In this document: positions 35,860-45,696 of the stretch, piece after piece | Position numbering within the stretch: position 1 is the stretch's first letter | How the letters are laid out: every line of letters begins with the position of its first letter | From: Denitrobaculum sp965225735 | Lineage (GTDB): Bacteria; Pseudomonadota; Alphaproteobacteria; Kiloniellales; Kiloniellaceae | NCBI GenBank assembly: GCA_965225735.1 | Contig: CBDDBN010000030.1 | Location: 1,302,001-1,366,000, forward strand | DNA length: 64,000 bases | Reading direction: 5' to 3' | Translations under genes and position numbers: made by a program | Notes under the pieces: generated by a model | Seen by the model: the letters and a program-made list of their open reading frames with translations, nothing else | Databases searched by the model: none | What the model was told of the DNA's origin: nothing

Positions 35860-36744
35860 ATGGCAGCTCCGGTCACAGGAAACCAAATCGGGCGGGGAAC
35901 AGCATATGTGATCATCGCAGCGCTGCTTTTTGCCTTAGCGCCCGCCGTCGCGAGGTTTGCGGCCGACGAGTTAAATGTATTGATACTGGTGTTTTGGACA
36001 AACCTCTGGATGTTCGTCCTTATGTGCGGATGGGCCGCGTTTCGTCTTCCGGCCGGCGGTCTCCGCACCGGCAAGCTGGCGAAGCACTTTCTCAGATCGA
36101 TCTTCACCTATGGTGCGATCGTCGCCTACTTTTTTGCGGTGGTACATATCCCTTTTGCGAATGCTGTGATCTTGCAATCCATGGGGCCTCTGTTCGTCCC
36201 AATTCTTGCCCTGCTTGTTTTCCGCAGACTCTCGGACCGGTTTGTTTGGTTGGGTGTTTTCACCAGCTTCGTTGGCGTGTTGCTGATCGTGCGGCCCGAC
36301 CATGTGGGCATTTCCATCGGCGAGATATCCGCTTTGCTTGCGGCTCTCGGCGGAGCGGCGGCTGCGCTTGTTATCTGGTCTCTCGGAACGACGGAGCCAC
36401 CCGATCGACAAATGTTTTACTTCTCATTCTTCGCGCTTTTGCTGTCCAGCCTTACGCTCCCTTGGGCATGGCAATGGCCCTCGCTCAATCAGCAGATACA
36501 GATCATTTCCATCGCCCTTTTCACTCTTGTCGGGCAGTTCTTCTACGCAAAGGCATTCGCCGTGGCGCCGGGCGACAAGGTGAACACCTGGATTTACATG
36601 TCACTCGTGTTTGCATCGATTATCGGATACCTGTTGTGGGAAGAGCCCATTCTTGCCGGCACGATTGCAGGCGCTGTTCTTGTCGTCGGAGGGGCATATC
36701 TGGCGACGAAAGAGCGCGACAAGAAACGGCCGCAACCGGGCTAG
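35860..36744 (+). CDS. DMT-superfamily transporter (EamA family)
   Basis: A 294-residue inner-membrane protein with about ten helices arranged as two EamA repeats. The first repeat includes FAADELNVLILVFWTNLWMF and FANAVILQSMGPLFVPILALL; the second ends FASIIGYLLWEEPILAGTIAGAVLVVGGAYL. Family members export amino acids, nucleotides or other metabolites. The ATG at 35860 follows GGAAAG by 5 bases; the longer frame from 35758 runs into the divergent promoter. Confidence 0.88.
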   Translation: MAAPVTGNQIGRGTAYVIIAALLFALAPAVARFAADELNVLILVFWTNLWMFVLMCGWAAFRLPAGGLRTGKLAKHFLRSIFTYGAIVAYFFAVVHIPFANAVILQSMGPLFVPILALLVFRRLSDRFVWLGVFTSFVGVLLIVRPDHVGISIGEISALLAALGGAAAALVIWSLGTTEPPDRQMFYFSFFALLLSSLTLPWAWQWPSLNQQIQIISIALFTLVGQFFYAKAFAVAPGDKVNTWIYMSLVFASIIGYLLWEEPILAGTIAGAVLVVGGAYLATKERDKKRPQPG

Positions 36745-36830
36745 GTCTTTTGGTGCGCAATATGCCTCTCCCTTTCAGAACCCCGTCCTGGAGAGGCCGC
36801 CAAGCTGATAATGCCTGTCTTCAAACACGA

Positions 36831-36864
36831 AAAGCACCTCTGCCCTGCTGGGCGGAGGTGCTTT
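36831..36864. terminator. Bidirectional intrinsic terminator between the EamA gene and trxA
   Basis: A perfect 10-base-pair outer stem (AAAGCACCTC/GAGGTGCTTT) extends through a T-G pair and GCCC/GGGC to a TGCT loop, about 15 pairs in all. A-rich and T-rich flanks on both sides let it work in both directions for the two convergent genes. Confidence 0.88.
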
Positions 36865-36891
36865 CTATCTCGGAACCGGGTGAGGTGAGGC

Positions 36892-37212
36892 TTAGATGAC
36901 CTCTTCAACCCATTCGATGAGCTGGTTCTTCGCGACCATGCCGATCTTGGTGGCGGAAACCTGACCGTCTTTGAACAGCATCAGCGTCGGAATGCCGCGT
37001 ACGCCGTATTTCTGCGGCGTCATCGGGTTGTCGTCGATGTTCATCTTGGCGACAGTCAGCCGACCGTCCATTTCCTGAGCGATCTCTTCGAGCGACGGCG
37101 CGATCATCTTGCAGGGGCCGCACCATTCGGCCCAGAAATCGACCAGAACGGGTCCGTCCGCCTTGATAACGTCGTTTTCGAAGGAGGAGTCACTGACGGA
37201 ACTGGTGCTCAT
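36892..37212 (-). CDS. trxA: Thioredoxin
   Basis: General cytosolic disulfide reductase. The 106-residue protein has the active site W30-C31-G-P-C34-K35 and the cis-proline in GIPTLMLF. The length matches E. coli TrxA. It lies 92 bases after addA on the same strand, a neighbour relation kept across many alphaproteobacteria. Confidence 0.97.
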   Translation of the reverse strand: MSTSSVSDSSFENDVIKADGPVLVDFWAEWCGPCKMIAPSLEEIAQEMDGRLTVAKMNIDDNPMTPQKYGVRGIPTLMLFKDGQVSATKIGMVAKNQLIEWVEEVI

Positions 37213-37304
37213 TGTAACCTCTATGGCCTGTTGTGGGGCTGCAGACCCAAAAAGGATCCGCGGCGCTTACATGAAAGGAATGTAGGGAGCGTGGGGGCGC
37301 GTCG

Positions 37305-40300
37305 TCAAGGCGCGTGATCCGCAAGCAGAGCATCGCTGAGATGCATCAAACGCGGACCGTCGGTCCAGAGCAGAAGCGTCTCGATTTGCCGTCCTGGATA
37401 GACCTGTCGAAGCACAGCGCGATAAGATGCCATTTGTTTCAAATAGATAACGGGCACTGCCGCCGGATCGCGCGGGGCCGGCCGGTTGGTTTTGTAGTCG
37501 ATGATCCAGATTTTATCTTCACCGACCAAAAGACGGTCAACCTGGCCTGAAATCACCTCTGCATCGCGCATACGGTCCGTTTCTTGGCCTTTCGGAATAA
37601 CGCCGACAATCGGCACTTCGGCCTGGCTGCCGGGGCCGAAGAGGGCTCCAAAACGGGAATCTTCAATGACCGCAAGGGTTTCGCCGAGGATCTCTGCTTG
37701 CTGTTCGGCGGTAAGGCCGTGTAGGGGCCGGGAGAGAAAGCGCTGCCCGGCGTCTGCGCGTTGCTCCGCCGCCAGTTCCGGCAGGGTCTGAAGCAGGCGG
37801 TGAATCAGGCGTCCGCGCCGAAAACGCTGACCCTGATCGCCGCCGAGAGGGGAGCGCACGGCCGGCTCGGGGCTGGAAGGCCGCGAGGGCGCCAGAGGCC
37901 TCGGCGGCGAGGGTTCTGCTGGCGGTTTCGCCCTGGCCCAGACCGGCAGGCGGGCGAGGTCGCGTTGCAGTTCTGGCAGTCTCTCTTTCGCTTCGGGGAC
38001 CGCCGTCTGCGGACTGGTCATGCGCCAGCCTGTCCCGGCCCAGCCGTCAGCGATGACCTCGGAGAAATCGTATTCGATCTCCTCGGCCATAGGTGCAATT
38101 CCTGCTTGGACCAGATTGTACCAGCAGTCGTCGGGTGGCGTTCGCCGTTTGTCGTTCCAACCGCAGAGCAGCAGCCGGTCTTCGGCGCGGGTCATAGCGA
38201 CATAGAGCAGCCGTTTGTACTCCCGTATGTTGGCCTGCGCGATAGCACGGCGGGCAGCCGATTCGGCCAGGCCGGCATAGTCTTGACCCAGCGACCAGAT
38301 CGGCAGGTCTCCTGCCGTTTTCAGCCAGATCAGACCTCGGTGAGGAAGCGGCCCTTGCAGTGTGTCGGGCAGAAACACCACGGGCGCCTGCAGACCCTTG
38401 GATCCGTGGACCGTCATGACGCGCACGGCGCCGCCGCCATGCTCCATGTCGCGCTTGATTTCCTGTTCGCCCCGCTCCAGCCAGTGCAGAAAGCCTTCCA
38501 GTGTCGGCGTTTGCTCCCGTTCGTAGCCGAGTGCCAGGTTGAGAAACTCGTCGATTGGATCGTTAGCGTCAGGCCCCAGCCTGGCGACGAGCGCTTCACG
38601 TCCGCCTCTGGGTCCCAGAATCTCGGCGAAGAGCTCGAAGGGGCGCACGCTTTCGGCGAAGCTCAGCAGTGTGGCGAAGGTCTCCCAGGCGGCGCGAAAC
38701 GCGAGCTGCTCATCCGCGCGCCGCTGCAGCTCGCGCCAGAGCGACTCTGAACGCTCTTGCGCCAGATCGAAGAGTTGATCCTCCGTCAGGCCGATCAATG
38801 GGCCTTTGAGAACTGTGGCGAAGGTCAGGTCATCGTCCGGCAGAAGAAGTGCCCGGCCCAGCGCGACCAGATCCATGACGGCAAGCTGGTCGGTGAGAAC
38901 CATGCGGTCGACGCCGGCCACCGGCACCTGAAGTGTCTTGAGTTCGCGGACCAATTCCTCGACGAAGTCGTTGCGCCGGCGCACCAGAACCAACAGATCG
39001 CCCGGCGTCATGCGCCGGTTCTTGGAGGCAAGCCAGGCTTCCGGGTCGCTGCTTCCCTTTTTCGACAGAGTCCAGTGGTGGATCTTCTTCGCGATTAGAC
39101 GTGCGAGCCTTGCTCGCGGTGAGTCGATCCGGCGCGCGGTGACGGGCAGTTCCCAGGGTTCGGGCGCTTCCTCGTCCTGGGGATCGACGGGCGGCCAGAC
39201 CTCAACAACACCGCCTTGGCCGAGCCGGGCCGGCAGATGTTCGATGAGATCCTCGCCGAACCGCACACCGTCGGCGGCTTCCGGCTGCGCGAAGACCTCA
39301 TCCACCGAGGCGAGCACGGCGGAGGTGGAGCGGAAAGAGACCGCCATATCGATCTCCTCCCAGGTCTGTTCTGCGGCGCGCACCCGTTCGGCGAAGTAGC
39401 CGCGCATAGCCTCAAAGGCTGCCGGGTCGGCACGCTGAAAGCTGTAGATAGACTGTTTGGCATCGCCGACAACAAAGAGGGTCCGGCGGTCTTCCCGGGC
39501 GCTTTCGCCGGCGAAGAACTCGTCGGCGAGGGATTGGATGACCGACCATTGATCCGGGTTCGTGTCCTGAGCCTCATCCACCAGAATATGGTCGAGGCCG
39601 CCGTCCAGCTTGAATAGGACCCAAGGCGCGATATCTGGGCGTTGCAGGAGGTCTCGGGTCCGGAAGATCAGATCGTCGTAATCCAAAAGTGCCCGGTTGG
39701 CCTTGAGGCTTTCGTAACGCCCGAGTATCTCGGCGCCCAAGCGCAACAAGGCTACGGACTTACGGGCGATTGCGATCGCATCCAGGCGCTTTTGCAGTTC
39801 AAGAACGCGTCCAGCCTCGACTTCAAGAACCGGCAGGGCGCTGGGAACCGCCTCAGCGGCCGACTTGGTGAGCAGACGCTTCGAGATTTCCCGCTTCTTG
39901 GTCGTAAAGATCGAAGCATAGCCGTCGAAGCCAGCCATCCGATCCGCTAGGTCGCTCGCCAGCCAGGTTGCCAGGACCTCACCCTTGGCGACGTCCGTCT
40001 TGGAGCCTGCGGAAAAGGCGTCGCAGGCCAGGCGCAGGCCGATGAGATCCAAAGCCGGATCGCTTAAACCTCTTTCCAGGAGCTCTTCCGCGCTTTCATC
40101 CCGGGTCACTTCAAGACTAGCATAGATCGCACTGACGAGACCCTCGAGCCCGCCATGACGCTGCAGCGATTGGCGAAGCCGGCCGCGCGCGATGATCAAT
40201 TCGGCGATCAGATCGCTGAAGCCCTGTTCCTGGGCGTGGGTGGCGACTTCGATCAAGGCCTGTCCGAGCGCACTCTCGGGATCCCGCCCGGCCTTCGCGA

Positions 40301-40826
40301 GAATGCTCTCGCGCGCTTGCAGCAGCAACTCTTCCGCGGAGCGGTCGTCGAGCACTTGGAAGTGCGGGGCAACTCCCGCTTCCAGCGGAAAGCGGCCGAG
40401 CAGCGACTGGCAGAAAGAGTGGATGGTCAGGATCTTCATCCCGCCGGGTGCGTCGAGCACACTGGCAAAGAGCTGCCGCGCCATCTCGATCAATACAGTG
40501 TCGGGGGTTTTCCCTGTCAGCGACTCCAGTTCGGCGACAAGGGACCCATCTTCCAAAGTCGCCCAGCGGGCCAGACGCTGCGCCAGGCGGTTCGACATCT
40601 CGGCGGCGGCGGCCTTGGTGAAGGTCAAACAGAGAATACGTGGCGGCGCTGTTCCCTCGAGCAGCAGGCTCAAGACCCGGTCGGTCAAGACCTTCGTCTT
40701 GCCGGTTCCTGCAGAAGCGGCGACCCATACCGAAGCCTCGGGGGAGGCCGCTCGGCGCTGCGCCTGGGACGCTTCCCGCTTGATGGCTTCGCTATGACGT
40801 GTGACGTCATCGACGACTGTCGTCAT
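37305..40826 (-). CDS. addA: Double-strand break repair helicase-nuclease AddA
   Basis: With AddB, unwinds and resects double-strand breaks for RecA loading. The 1173-residue protein has a UvrD-type helicase with Walker A ASAGTGKT at residues 37-44, RILCLTFTKAAAAEM, a DEAQDTNPDQW helicase motif II and VMTVHGSKGLQAPVVF. The C-terminal RecB-type nuclease is marked by VISGQVDRLLV and WIIDYKTNR. The ATG overlaps the addB stop (ATGA). Confidence 0.96.
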   Translation of the reverse strand: MTTVVDDVTRHSEAIKREASQAQRRAASPEASVWVAASAGTGKTKVLTDRVLSLLLEGTAPPRILCLTFTKAAAAEMSNRLAQRLARWATLEDGSLVAELESLTGKTPDTVLIEMARQLFASVLDAPGGMKILTIHSFCQSLLGRFPLEAGVAPHFQVLDDRSAEELLLQARESILAKAGRDPESALGQALIEVATHAQEQGFSDLIAELIIARGRLRQSLQRHGGLEGLVSAIYASLEVTRDESAEELLERGLSDPALDLIGLRLACDAFSAGSKTDVAKGEVLATWLASDLADRMAGFDGYASIFTTKKREISKRLLTKSAAEAVPSALPVLEVEAGRVLELQKRLDAIAIARKSVALLRLGAEILGRYESLKANRALLDYDDLIFRTRDLLQRPDIAPWVLFKLDGGLDHILVDEAQDTNPDQWSVIQSLADEFFAGESAREDRRTLFVVGDAKQSIYSFQRADPAAFEAMRGYFAERVRAAEQTWEEIDMAVSFRSTSAVLASVDEVFAQPEAADGVRFGEDLIEHLPARLGQGGVVEVWPPVDPQDEEAPEPWELPVTARRIDSPRARLARLIAKKIHHWTLSKKGSSDPEAWLASKNRRMTPGDLLVLVRRRNDFVEELVRELKTLQVPVAGVDRMVLTDQLAVMDLVALGRALLLPDDDLTFATVLKGPLIGLTEDQLFDLAQERSESLWRELQRRADEQLAFRAAWETFATLLSFAESVRPFELFAEILGPRGGREALVARLGPDANDPIDEFLNLALGYEREQTPTLEGFLHWLERGEQEIKRDMEHGGGAVRVMTVHGSKGLQAPVVFLPDTLQGPLPHRGLIWLKTAGDLPIWSLGQDYAGLAESAARRAIAQANIREYKRLLYVAMTRAEDRLLLCGWNDKRRTPPDDCWYNLVQAGIAPMAEEIEYDFSEVIADGWAGTGWRMTSPQTAVPEAKERLPELQRDLARLPVWARAKPPAEPSPPRPLAPSRPSSPEPAVRSPLGGDQGQRFRRGRLIHRLLQTLPELAAEQRADAGQRFLSRPLHGLTAEQQAEILGETLAVIEDSRFGALFGPGSQAEVPIVGVIPKGQETDRMRDAEVISGQVDRLLVGEDKIWIIDYKTNRPAPRDPAAVPVIYLKQMASYRAVLRQVYPGRQIETLLLWTDGPRLMHLSDALLADHAP

Positions 40827-43800
40827 TCGCCACCGCCTTCACCCGCCGACCATTCCTTGATGCGGGCCAGGTGGGCGTAGTCGTTAAAGCGCAGGCGGCG
40901 GTCGTGGCGCGGTTGCGCGGGGTAAGGCGTGTCGGGCTGATCGTAACGGTCAATGAGGGCTTGAAGGCCGGCAAGCGCGTCGTCGGCCAGTTTTCTGGCG
41001 GACTGTTTCAAGGGCTTCCGTTCGCCAGCGGTGGTCCCGCCGGTCAGTCGCCAATAGCCCAGGTGACTCACCTCGCCGCGCCAGTCGTCGAAGGCACCGG
41101 CATTGAACATCGCCGCTTCGAGAGGAAGCTGGGGCGCGTAACCCATCTCGACTTCCGGGTCGGTCGGAATGCGGCCCGTCTTATAGTCGAGAATTGCGAA
41201 GCTGCCGTCGCGCAGTTCATCGATTCGATCGGCCTTGGCCGTCAGCTCGAATGGACCTGCCGGTGCGTTCAAAACCAGCCGGCCACCTTGTTCCGCATGG
41301 GACTGGCGCGTTTCTTCCCGCCAGCTTTGTTCGGCGGTCGCGAACCAGGCGGCGATCCGCTGAAAACGGGGCCACCAAAAGGCGCGCAGCCCGGGCCGCA
41401 CGGCGGCCTGGTCGAATATCTCATGCCCGATCTCCAGAAGTTTTGCCTCAGGGTCGGCGGGCAGTCCGCCTGGGTGGGCTTTGAGAAAGCGTTCCAGGAT
41501 TTCGTGGATTAAGGTGCCCTTTTCCGCGCCGCCGGGATCGGCATCGATCGGATCTAACGGCCGCAGCCTCAGGATCTCGCGCGCATAGAGTGCGTAGGGA
41601 TCGCGCCGCCAGGTCTCGATGCGGGTCACGGACAGGCGGCGCGGACGCGCCTTAACCGGCGGTTTCGGTGCTGGTGGTTTGCCGCGCAGTGAGCGTCCCG
41701 GCTTGTCCAGCATTTGCGCCCAAGCGAGCCAGTCCGGTGCCTCGCTTATCAAGGCGTCGCTCAAATCAAGACCCTGCAGCAAGGCATCCAGTCGCAGCAG
41801 CCAGCGGGACGGCACGGTGGGTGTTCCCTCAACTCTGGTGGCGCGGGTGATATAGACCCGCGGCGCGGCCACGGCTTGGGCGAAGTCGTGCGCCGAAAGA
41901 CCGATCCGGCGCTCCGGCGATGGCAGATCGAAGTCGGCGCGCATGGGGCGGCTGAGCCAGGGCCCGGAATCCACTTCGATGGGCCAGGTGCCTTCATTGA
42001 GTCCACCCAGAATCATGACGTCCGGATGCTGCAACCTCGCTTCCAGCGGCCCCAGGATTGAAAGGCGCGGATGATTGTTGAAGGACTGCCGGACCACACG
42101 CCCTTCCAGAAGGCTGTTCAGCAGCGCCGGATAACGCCGGCCCGATAAACCGCTCAGACTGGAAGAGGCGTCGCGCAATTCATCGACGAAGCTGGCGAGC
42201 GCGGTTCCGGCATCGCCCAGCCAGATGCGCTCCGCGCCGCTTTCGCGGTCGCTTGCGGCCAGCGCCTCCATAAAGGCGATATGACTATCGATGATCTCGG
42301 CAAAGCTGCTTTGCGGATCTTCCAGGTTTTGTGCGAAGGCGGCAGCGGTCTCGGCGAGCCACTCTGCGAACCCGCGACCCTCTGCCTTGGCTTCTTCAAT
42401 TGCGGGAACCTCGTCGCCTTCGGCGAGACTGGCAAGCAAGCCTTCAAAGCCTGCCGCGGGGCGGACGCCGCGCCACACCAGCCGTTCCATCTTGTGCAGC
42501 AGAGCCAGGTAGTCTGGCCGAGGGCGCGCGCCGGAAGCGAGCGGATGTTTCAGCGCCGCGAGGGCGGCGAGCGGTTCAAGGCTGCCGGCGATCATCTCAG
42601 CCGTCAGGCAGAAAAAACTGCCAGGCGCCGTGCTTGCCAGCGGCTGTCCCGCGGAATCGTCGACACTCAGACCCCAACGGCCCAGCTCAGACGCGACCCT
42701 TCGGGCCAAGGCCCGGTCCGGTGTGACCAAGGCTGCCCGCTGACCGTCTTCTTCGAGGGTTTCACGCATCAAAAGAGCAATGACCAAGGCTTCCTCCGAG
42801 GCGCCCGGACAGTCAATGCGCTGTAGCGGTTCGAGAGCGGCGCGAACCTCAGCCGCGTCGAGGCCCGCGAGCGTTTCTCGCCATTGTGGGGTGGCCGCCG
42901 CCGGCAGCAGGGCGGTGGCCAGGATCTCGGCACGCTTTTGGGTCTTCGGGTCCTCTTCGTCTCCGTCCTTCTGGCGGTGCCAGATGCCAACCTCGTTGCG
43001 ATCCACCTCGAGCTGCGAGAGCAGATTGTTCAGACCGAACTGCGGGTGGCTCGGATCTTCACCGATTGCGGTCCAGACGGTTTCCGACGCCGTCAGGTCC
43101 GTGCCGGGCAAGACGACGTAGCCCTCCGGCAGTCTTGAGACCACTTTAATCAGCGCGGCCGTGGCCGGGATCGAGCCGGTGGAGCCCGCAACGATAATTG
43201 GATCTTCGGGCGGTGTTTGCTGCCAGGCTTCCGCCTGGGCTTCGAGCAGAAGCCGGCGACGTTCGGCGAGGCCGACACAGCCCTGTTCCGCCTGAATGGC
43301 AGGCCACTGCAGCGAGAGGATTTCCAGAAAGGTGAGCGTGATCTTCCAGTGCTCGGCATACTTTTCCGGCACCAGCTCTTTCAGGTCTTTCAGATCCAGA
43401 CCCTCGGTCTCAACCTGGTCCAGCAGTCTGGCGAGCTCAGCCGCCAGGCGAACCGCCTGATCCTCGCTGGGGGCTTCCACGCCGTCGTCTGTCGCGGTCG
43501 CTTCACCCCACTTCATAATCAGGCGCGCCAGCAGCAGTTGCCGGCGCAGCGGTGGGATTGCTGGGGGAATTTCGGTGTCCGCGGTGGGGTCGGCAATCAC
43601 CTCACCGCTGGTCAGTTCCAGCTCGTCGGCATCCAGATCGCCCAGTGGTAAAAGGCGTGGTAAAAGGAGCGCGCGCGCGTCGGATACACGGAGGAAGGCC
43701 TCCTGCAGGACCCGGCAGGCCCGGCGGTTGGGGAGCAGGATCCGCACCTTGGCGAGGGTGAGAGGCTCGTGGCCCCAGCGCTCGATCACACCGGCGGCCA

Positions 43801-43864
43801 GGGCGTCGGCAAAGGCGCTGCCCGCGGGAATGTTGAGGACCTTTGGCTTGTCCTCCTCGCTCAT
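40823..43864 (-). CDS. addB: Double-strand break repair protein AddB
   Basis: Partner of AddA; the 1013-residue protein has an inactive helicase-like part and a C-terminal PD-(D/E)XK nuclease (LTAKADRIDEL, FAILDYKTGR). In Bacillus AddB an iron-sulfur cluster is held by one cysteine before and three after the nuclease motifs. Here the equivalent segment reads RRDPYALYARE, and the 110 residues after DYKTGR contain no cysteine, so the cluster is absent, as in alphaproteobacterial relatives. It starts 60 bases after murU. Confidence 0.93.
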   Translation of the reverse strand: MSEEDKPKVLNIPAGSAFADALAAGVIERWGHEPLTLAKVRILLPNRRACRVLQEAFLRVSDARALLLPRLLPLGDLDADELELTSGEVIADPTADTEIPPAIPPLRRQLLLARLIMKWGEATATDDGVEAPSEDQAVRLAAELARLLDQVETEGLDLKDLKELVPEKYAEHWKITLTFLEILSLQWPAIQAEQGCVGLAERRRLLLEAQAEAWQQTPPEDPIIVAGSTGSIPATAALIKVVSRLPEGYVVLPGTDLTASETVWTAIGEDPSHPQFGLNNLLSQLEVDRNEVGIWHRQKDGDEEDPKTQKRAEILATALLPAAATPQWRETLAGLDAAEVRAALEPLQRIDCPGASEEALVIALLMRETLEEDGQRAALVTPDRALARRVASELGRWGLSVDDSAGQPLASTAPGSFFCLTAEMIAGSLEPLAALAALKHPLASGARPRPDYLALLHKMERLVWRGVRPAAGFEGLLASLAEGDEVPAIEEAKAEGRGFAEWLAETAAAFAQNLEDPQSSFAEIIDSHIAFMEALAASDRESGAERIWLGDAGTALASFVDELRDASSSLSGLSGRRYPALLNSLLEGRVVRQSFNNHPRLSILGPLEARLQHPDVMILGGLNEGTWPIEVDSGPWLSRPMRADFDLPSPERRIGLSAHDFAQAVAAPRVYITRATRVEGTPTVPSRWLLRLDALLQGLDLSDALISEAPDWLAWAQMLDKPGRSLRGKPPAPKPPVKARPRRLSVTRIETWRRDPYALYAREILRLRPLDPIDADPGGAEKGTLIHEILERFLKAHPGGLPADPEAKLLEIGHEIFDQAAVRPGLRAFWWPRFQRIAAWFATAEQSWREETRQSHAEQGGRLVLNAPAGPFELTAKADRIDELRDGSFAILDYKTGRIPTDPEVEMGYAPQLPLEAAMFNAGAFDDWRGEVSHLGYWRLTGGTTAGERKPLKQSARKLADDALAGLQALIDRYDQPDTPYPAQPRHDRRLRFNDYAHLARIKEWSAGEGGGE

Positions 43865-43924
43865 TGCCTTAGCTGGCGCGTCCAGGTTGTTATGCTCCGC
43901 CTCATCGCCGGATCCTCATGGGCG

Positions 43925-44662
43925 TCAGGTTAGCACAGAAATGAAGGAAAGCTCCTCCAGTGCTGTCTCAGCATCTCGAAGTTCCTCTGGAGTCCCGATG
44001 TGGAACCACTCGCCGTCGTGCCGGATGCCGAACAGCCGTTCGTTTTCGATGGCGCGGTCATAGAGCAGGTTGAGGGAGAAGGCCCCCTCCGGCGCCCCCT
44101 CGAAAAAGCGCGGATGCAGGATCTGGATGCCGGCGTAGATGAAGGGTGCGATTTCCCGCTCTTCCCGTCGCGTGATGCGGCCGTCGGGGGACATCATGAA
44201 GTCTCCGAAGCCGTCGTAACCGAAGGCATTGACGGTGGGATGCAGCAACAGCAGGCCGTCCATCTCCTCTTCGTTCCAATGGGCAGCGAGACGCTCCAGC
44301 GCCGAAGAGTAGCCATCGAGCCAGCAGACATCGCCATTGGTGACAAAGAAGGGATCGTCACCCAACAGGGGCAGGGCTTTCTTGACACCGCCGCCGGTCT
44401 CCAGCAGGTCGTCCTCCCGGGAATAGACGATGGCCGGTTCCTGGCGCTCCGCGAGATGCTCGACGATCTTGTCGCCCATATAGTAGAGGTTGATCACCAC
44501 CTCGCCGATCCCGGCCGCGGCGATGCGGTCCAGAATTGTGTCCAGCATCGTTCGCCCCGAGACCTCCACCAGGGGTTTGGGCCGGTCTTCGGTCAGCGTT
44601 TTCATGCGCGTCCCCAGGCCTGCCGCCAGGACCATGGCCCGTTTTGGGATCTCGCCGGTCAT
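43925..44662 (-). CDS. murU: N-acetylmuramate 1-phosphate uridylyltransferase
   Basis: Converts MurNAc-1-phosphate to UDP-MurNAc in the peptidoglycan recycling route that bypasses MurA. The 245-residue nucleotidyltransferase opens AMVLAAGLGTRMKTLTEDRPKPLVEVSGR, the sugar-phosphate nucleotidyltransferase signature. The specific assignment rests on the partner gene amgK, whose stop overlaps this ATG by four bases. On sequence alone it could be another sugar-1-phosphate nucleotidyltransferase. Confidence 0.87.
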   Translation of the reverse strand: MTGEIPKRAMVLAAGLGTRMKTLTEDRPKPLVEVSGRTMLDTILDRIAAAGIGEVVINLYYMGDKIVEHLAERQEPAIVYSREDDLLETGGGVKKALPLLGDDPFFVTNGDVCWLDGYSSALERLAAHWNEEEMDGLLLLHPTVNAFGYDGFGDFMMSPDGRITRREEREIAPFIYAGIQILHPRFFEGAPEGAFSLNLLYDRAIENERLFGIRHDGEWFHIGTPEELRDAETALEELSFISVLT

Positions 44663-45696
44663 TTACATCCTCCATCGCCGGGGCCGCCACTGGCCTCGGG
44701 CACAATGCGTTTTTCTTGCGGAAGCTGTTCCTCGAACCATTCCCGCAGCGTTGAGAGCGCGGGGTGTTCCAAGGCCACCTCGATGAGCTGCCAGGTCCGC
44801 GGTATGAATTTCAGATAGTTCGGCTTGCCATCTCGCCGGAGAAGGCGCGCGAAGTTACCGAGAATCTTTACGTTGCGCTGCGCCGACATCACCGCGAAAG
44901 ACTGCTTGAAATCCGCTTCGGGCAACTCTGGAAAGGCGGCGAGGTAGCGCGCCACGGTCATCTCTGCGATCTCGGGCGAGACCTCGCGCCGTACATCGTG
45001 GACGAGGGACATGAGATCGTAGGTGAGCGGGCCGATCACCGCGTCCTGAAAGTCCAAGAGGCCACAGGCCTGAATCCCTTCCCGGCCGGACAGAACCATG
45101 AGGTTGTCCACGTGATAGTCGCGCAGCACCAGGCTGTCTGGGACCCGGCGCGCGCCCGGCAGAACGGATTGCCAGAGCGCCAGGAACTCGTCGTTGAGTG
45201 CCGCCGCCTTCTCCGTGCCAACGGCTTCCGGCAGATACCACTCGGCAAAGCGCCCGACCTCTTCCATCAGGATCTCGTCCGAATAGACGGGAACTTCGCT
45301 TTGGCGTTCGGGCTCGTTCCGTCCCGGCCAACGCCGGTGCAGTTCAATGAGCGTATCGACCGCCAGCCGGTAAAGCGCGGCTTCGTCTTCGCCCTCCGCC
45401 AGGAGGTTGGTAAAGGTTGCGTCGCCGAAGTCTTCTAACAGCAGAAAGCCTTGCGCGAGATCCTCTGCCAGGAAAGCCGGTGTGCTGAAGGAAAGGTCGC
45501 TCAGAAGCCGTCCGATGTCATAGAAAGTGCGGACCTTCTCAGGCGGCGGGGCATCCATCAGCATAGCCAGATCGTCACCACGGCGGAGCCGGATGTAACG
45601 GCGTGCCGACGCATCGCCCTGCAAGGGACAACGTTCCGCATCCTGCCAACCGGCTTTTGTCAGAAAAGCCTCTATCGCATCGTCCCGCAGGGTCAT
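44659..45696 (-). CDS. amgK: N-acetylmuramate/N-acetylglucosamine kinase (AmgK type)
   Basis: Phosphorylates recycled MurNAc at C1. The 345-residue protein has the aminoglycoside-phosphotransferase fold: a phosphate-binding region DASARRYIRLRRG, the catalytic loop LVLRDYHVDNLMVL and the metal-binding LLDFQDAVIGPLTYDLMSLVHD. Its coupling to murU and position next to tsaE match the AmgK locus of alphaproteobacteria and pseudomonads. Its start overlaps the tsaE stop. Confidence 0.87.
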   Translation of the reverse strand: MTLRDDAIEAFLTKAGWQDAERCPLQGDASARRYIRLRRGDDLAMLMDAPPPEKVRTFYDIGRLLSDLSFSTPAFLAEDLAQGFLLLEDFGDATFTNLLAEGEDEAALYRLAVDTLIELHRRWPGRNEPERQSEVPVYSDEILMEEVGRFAEWYLPEAVGTEKAAALNDEFLALWQSVLPGARRVPDSLVLRDYHVDNLMVLSGREGIQACGLLDFQDAVIGPLTYDLMSLVHDVRREVSPEIAEMTVARYLAAFPELPEADFKQSFAVMSAQRNVKILGNFARLLRRDGKPNYLKFIPRTWQLIEVALEHPALSTLREWFEEQLPQEKRIVPEASGGPGDGGCK

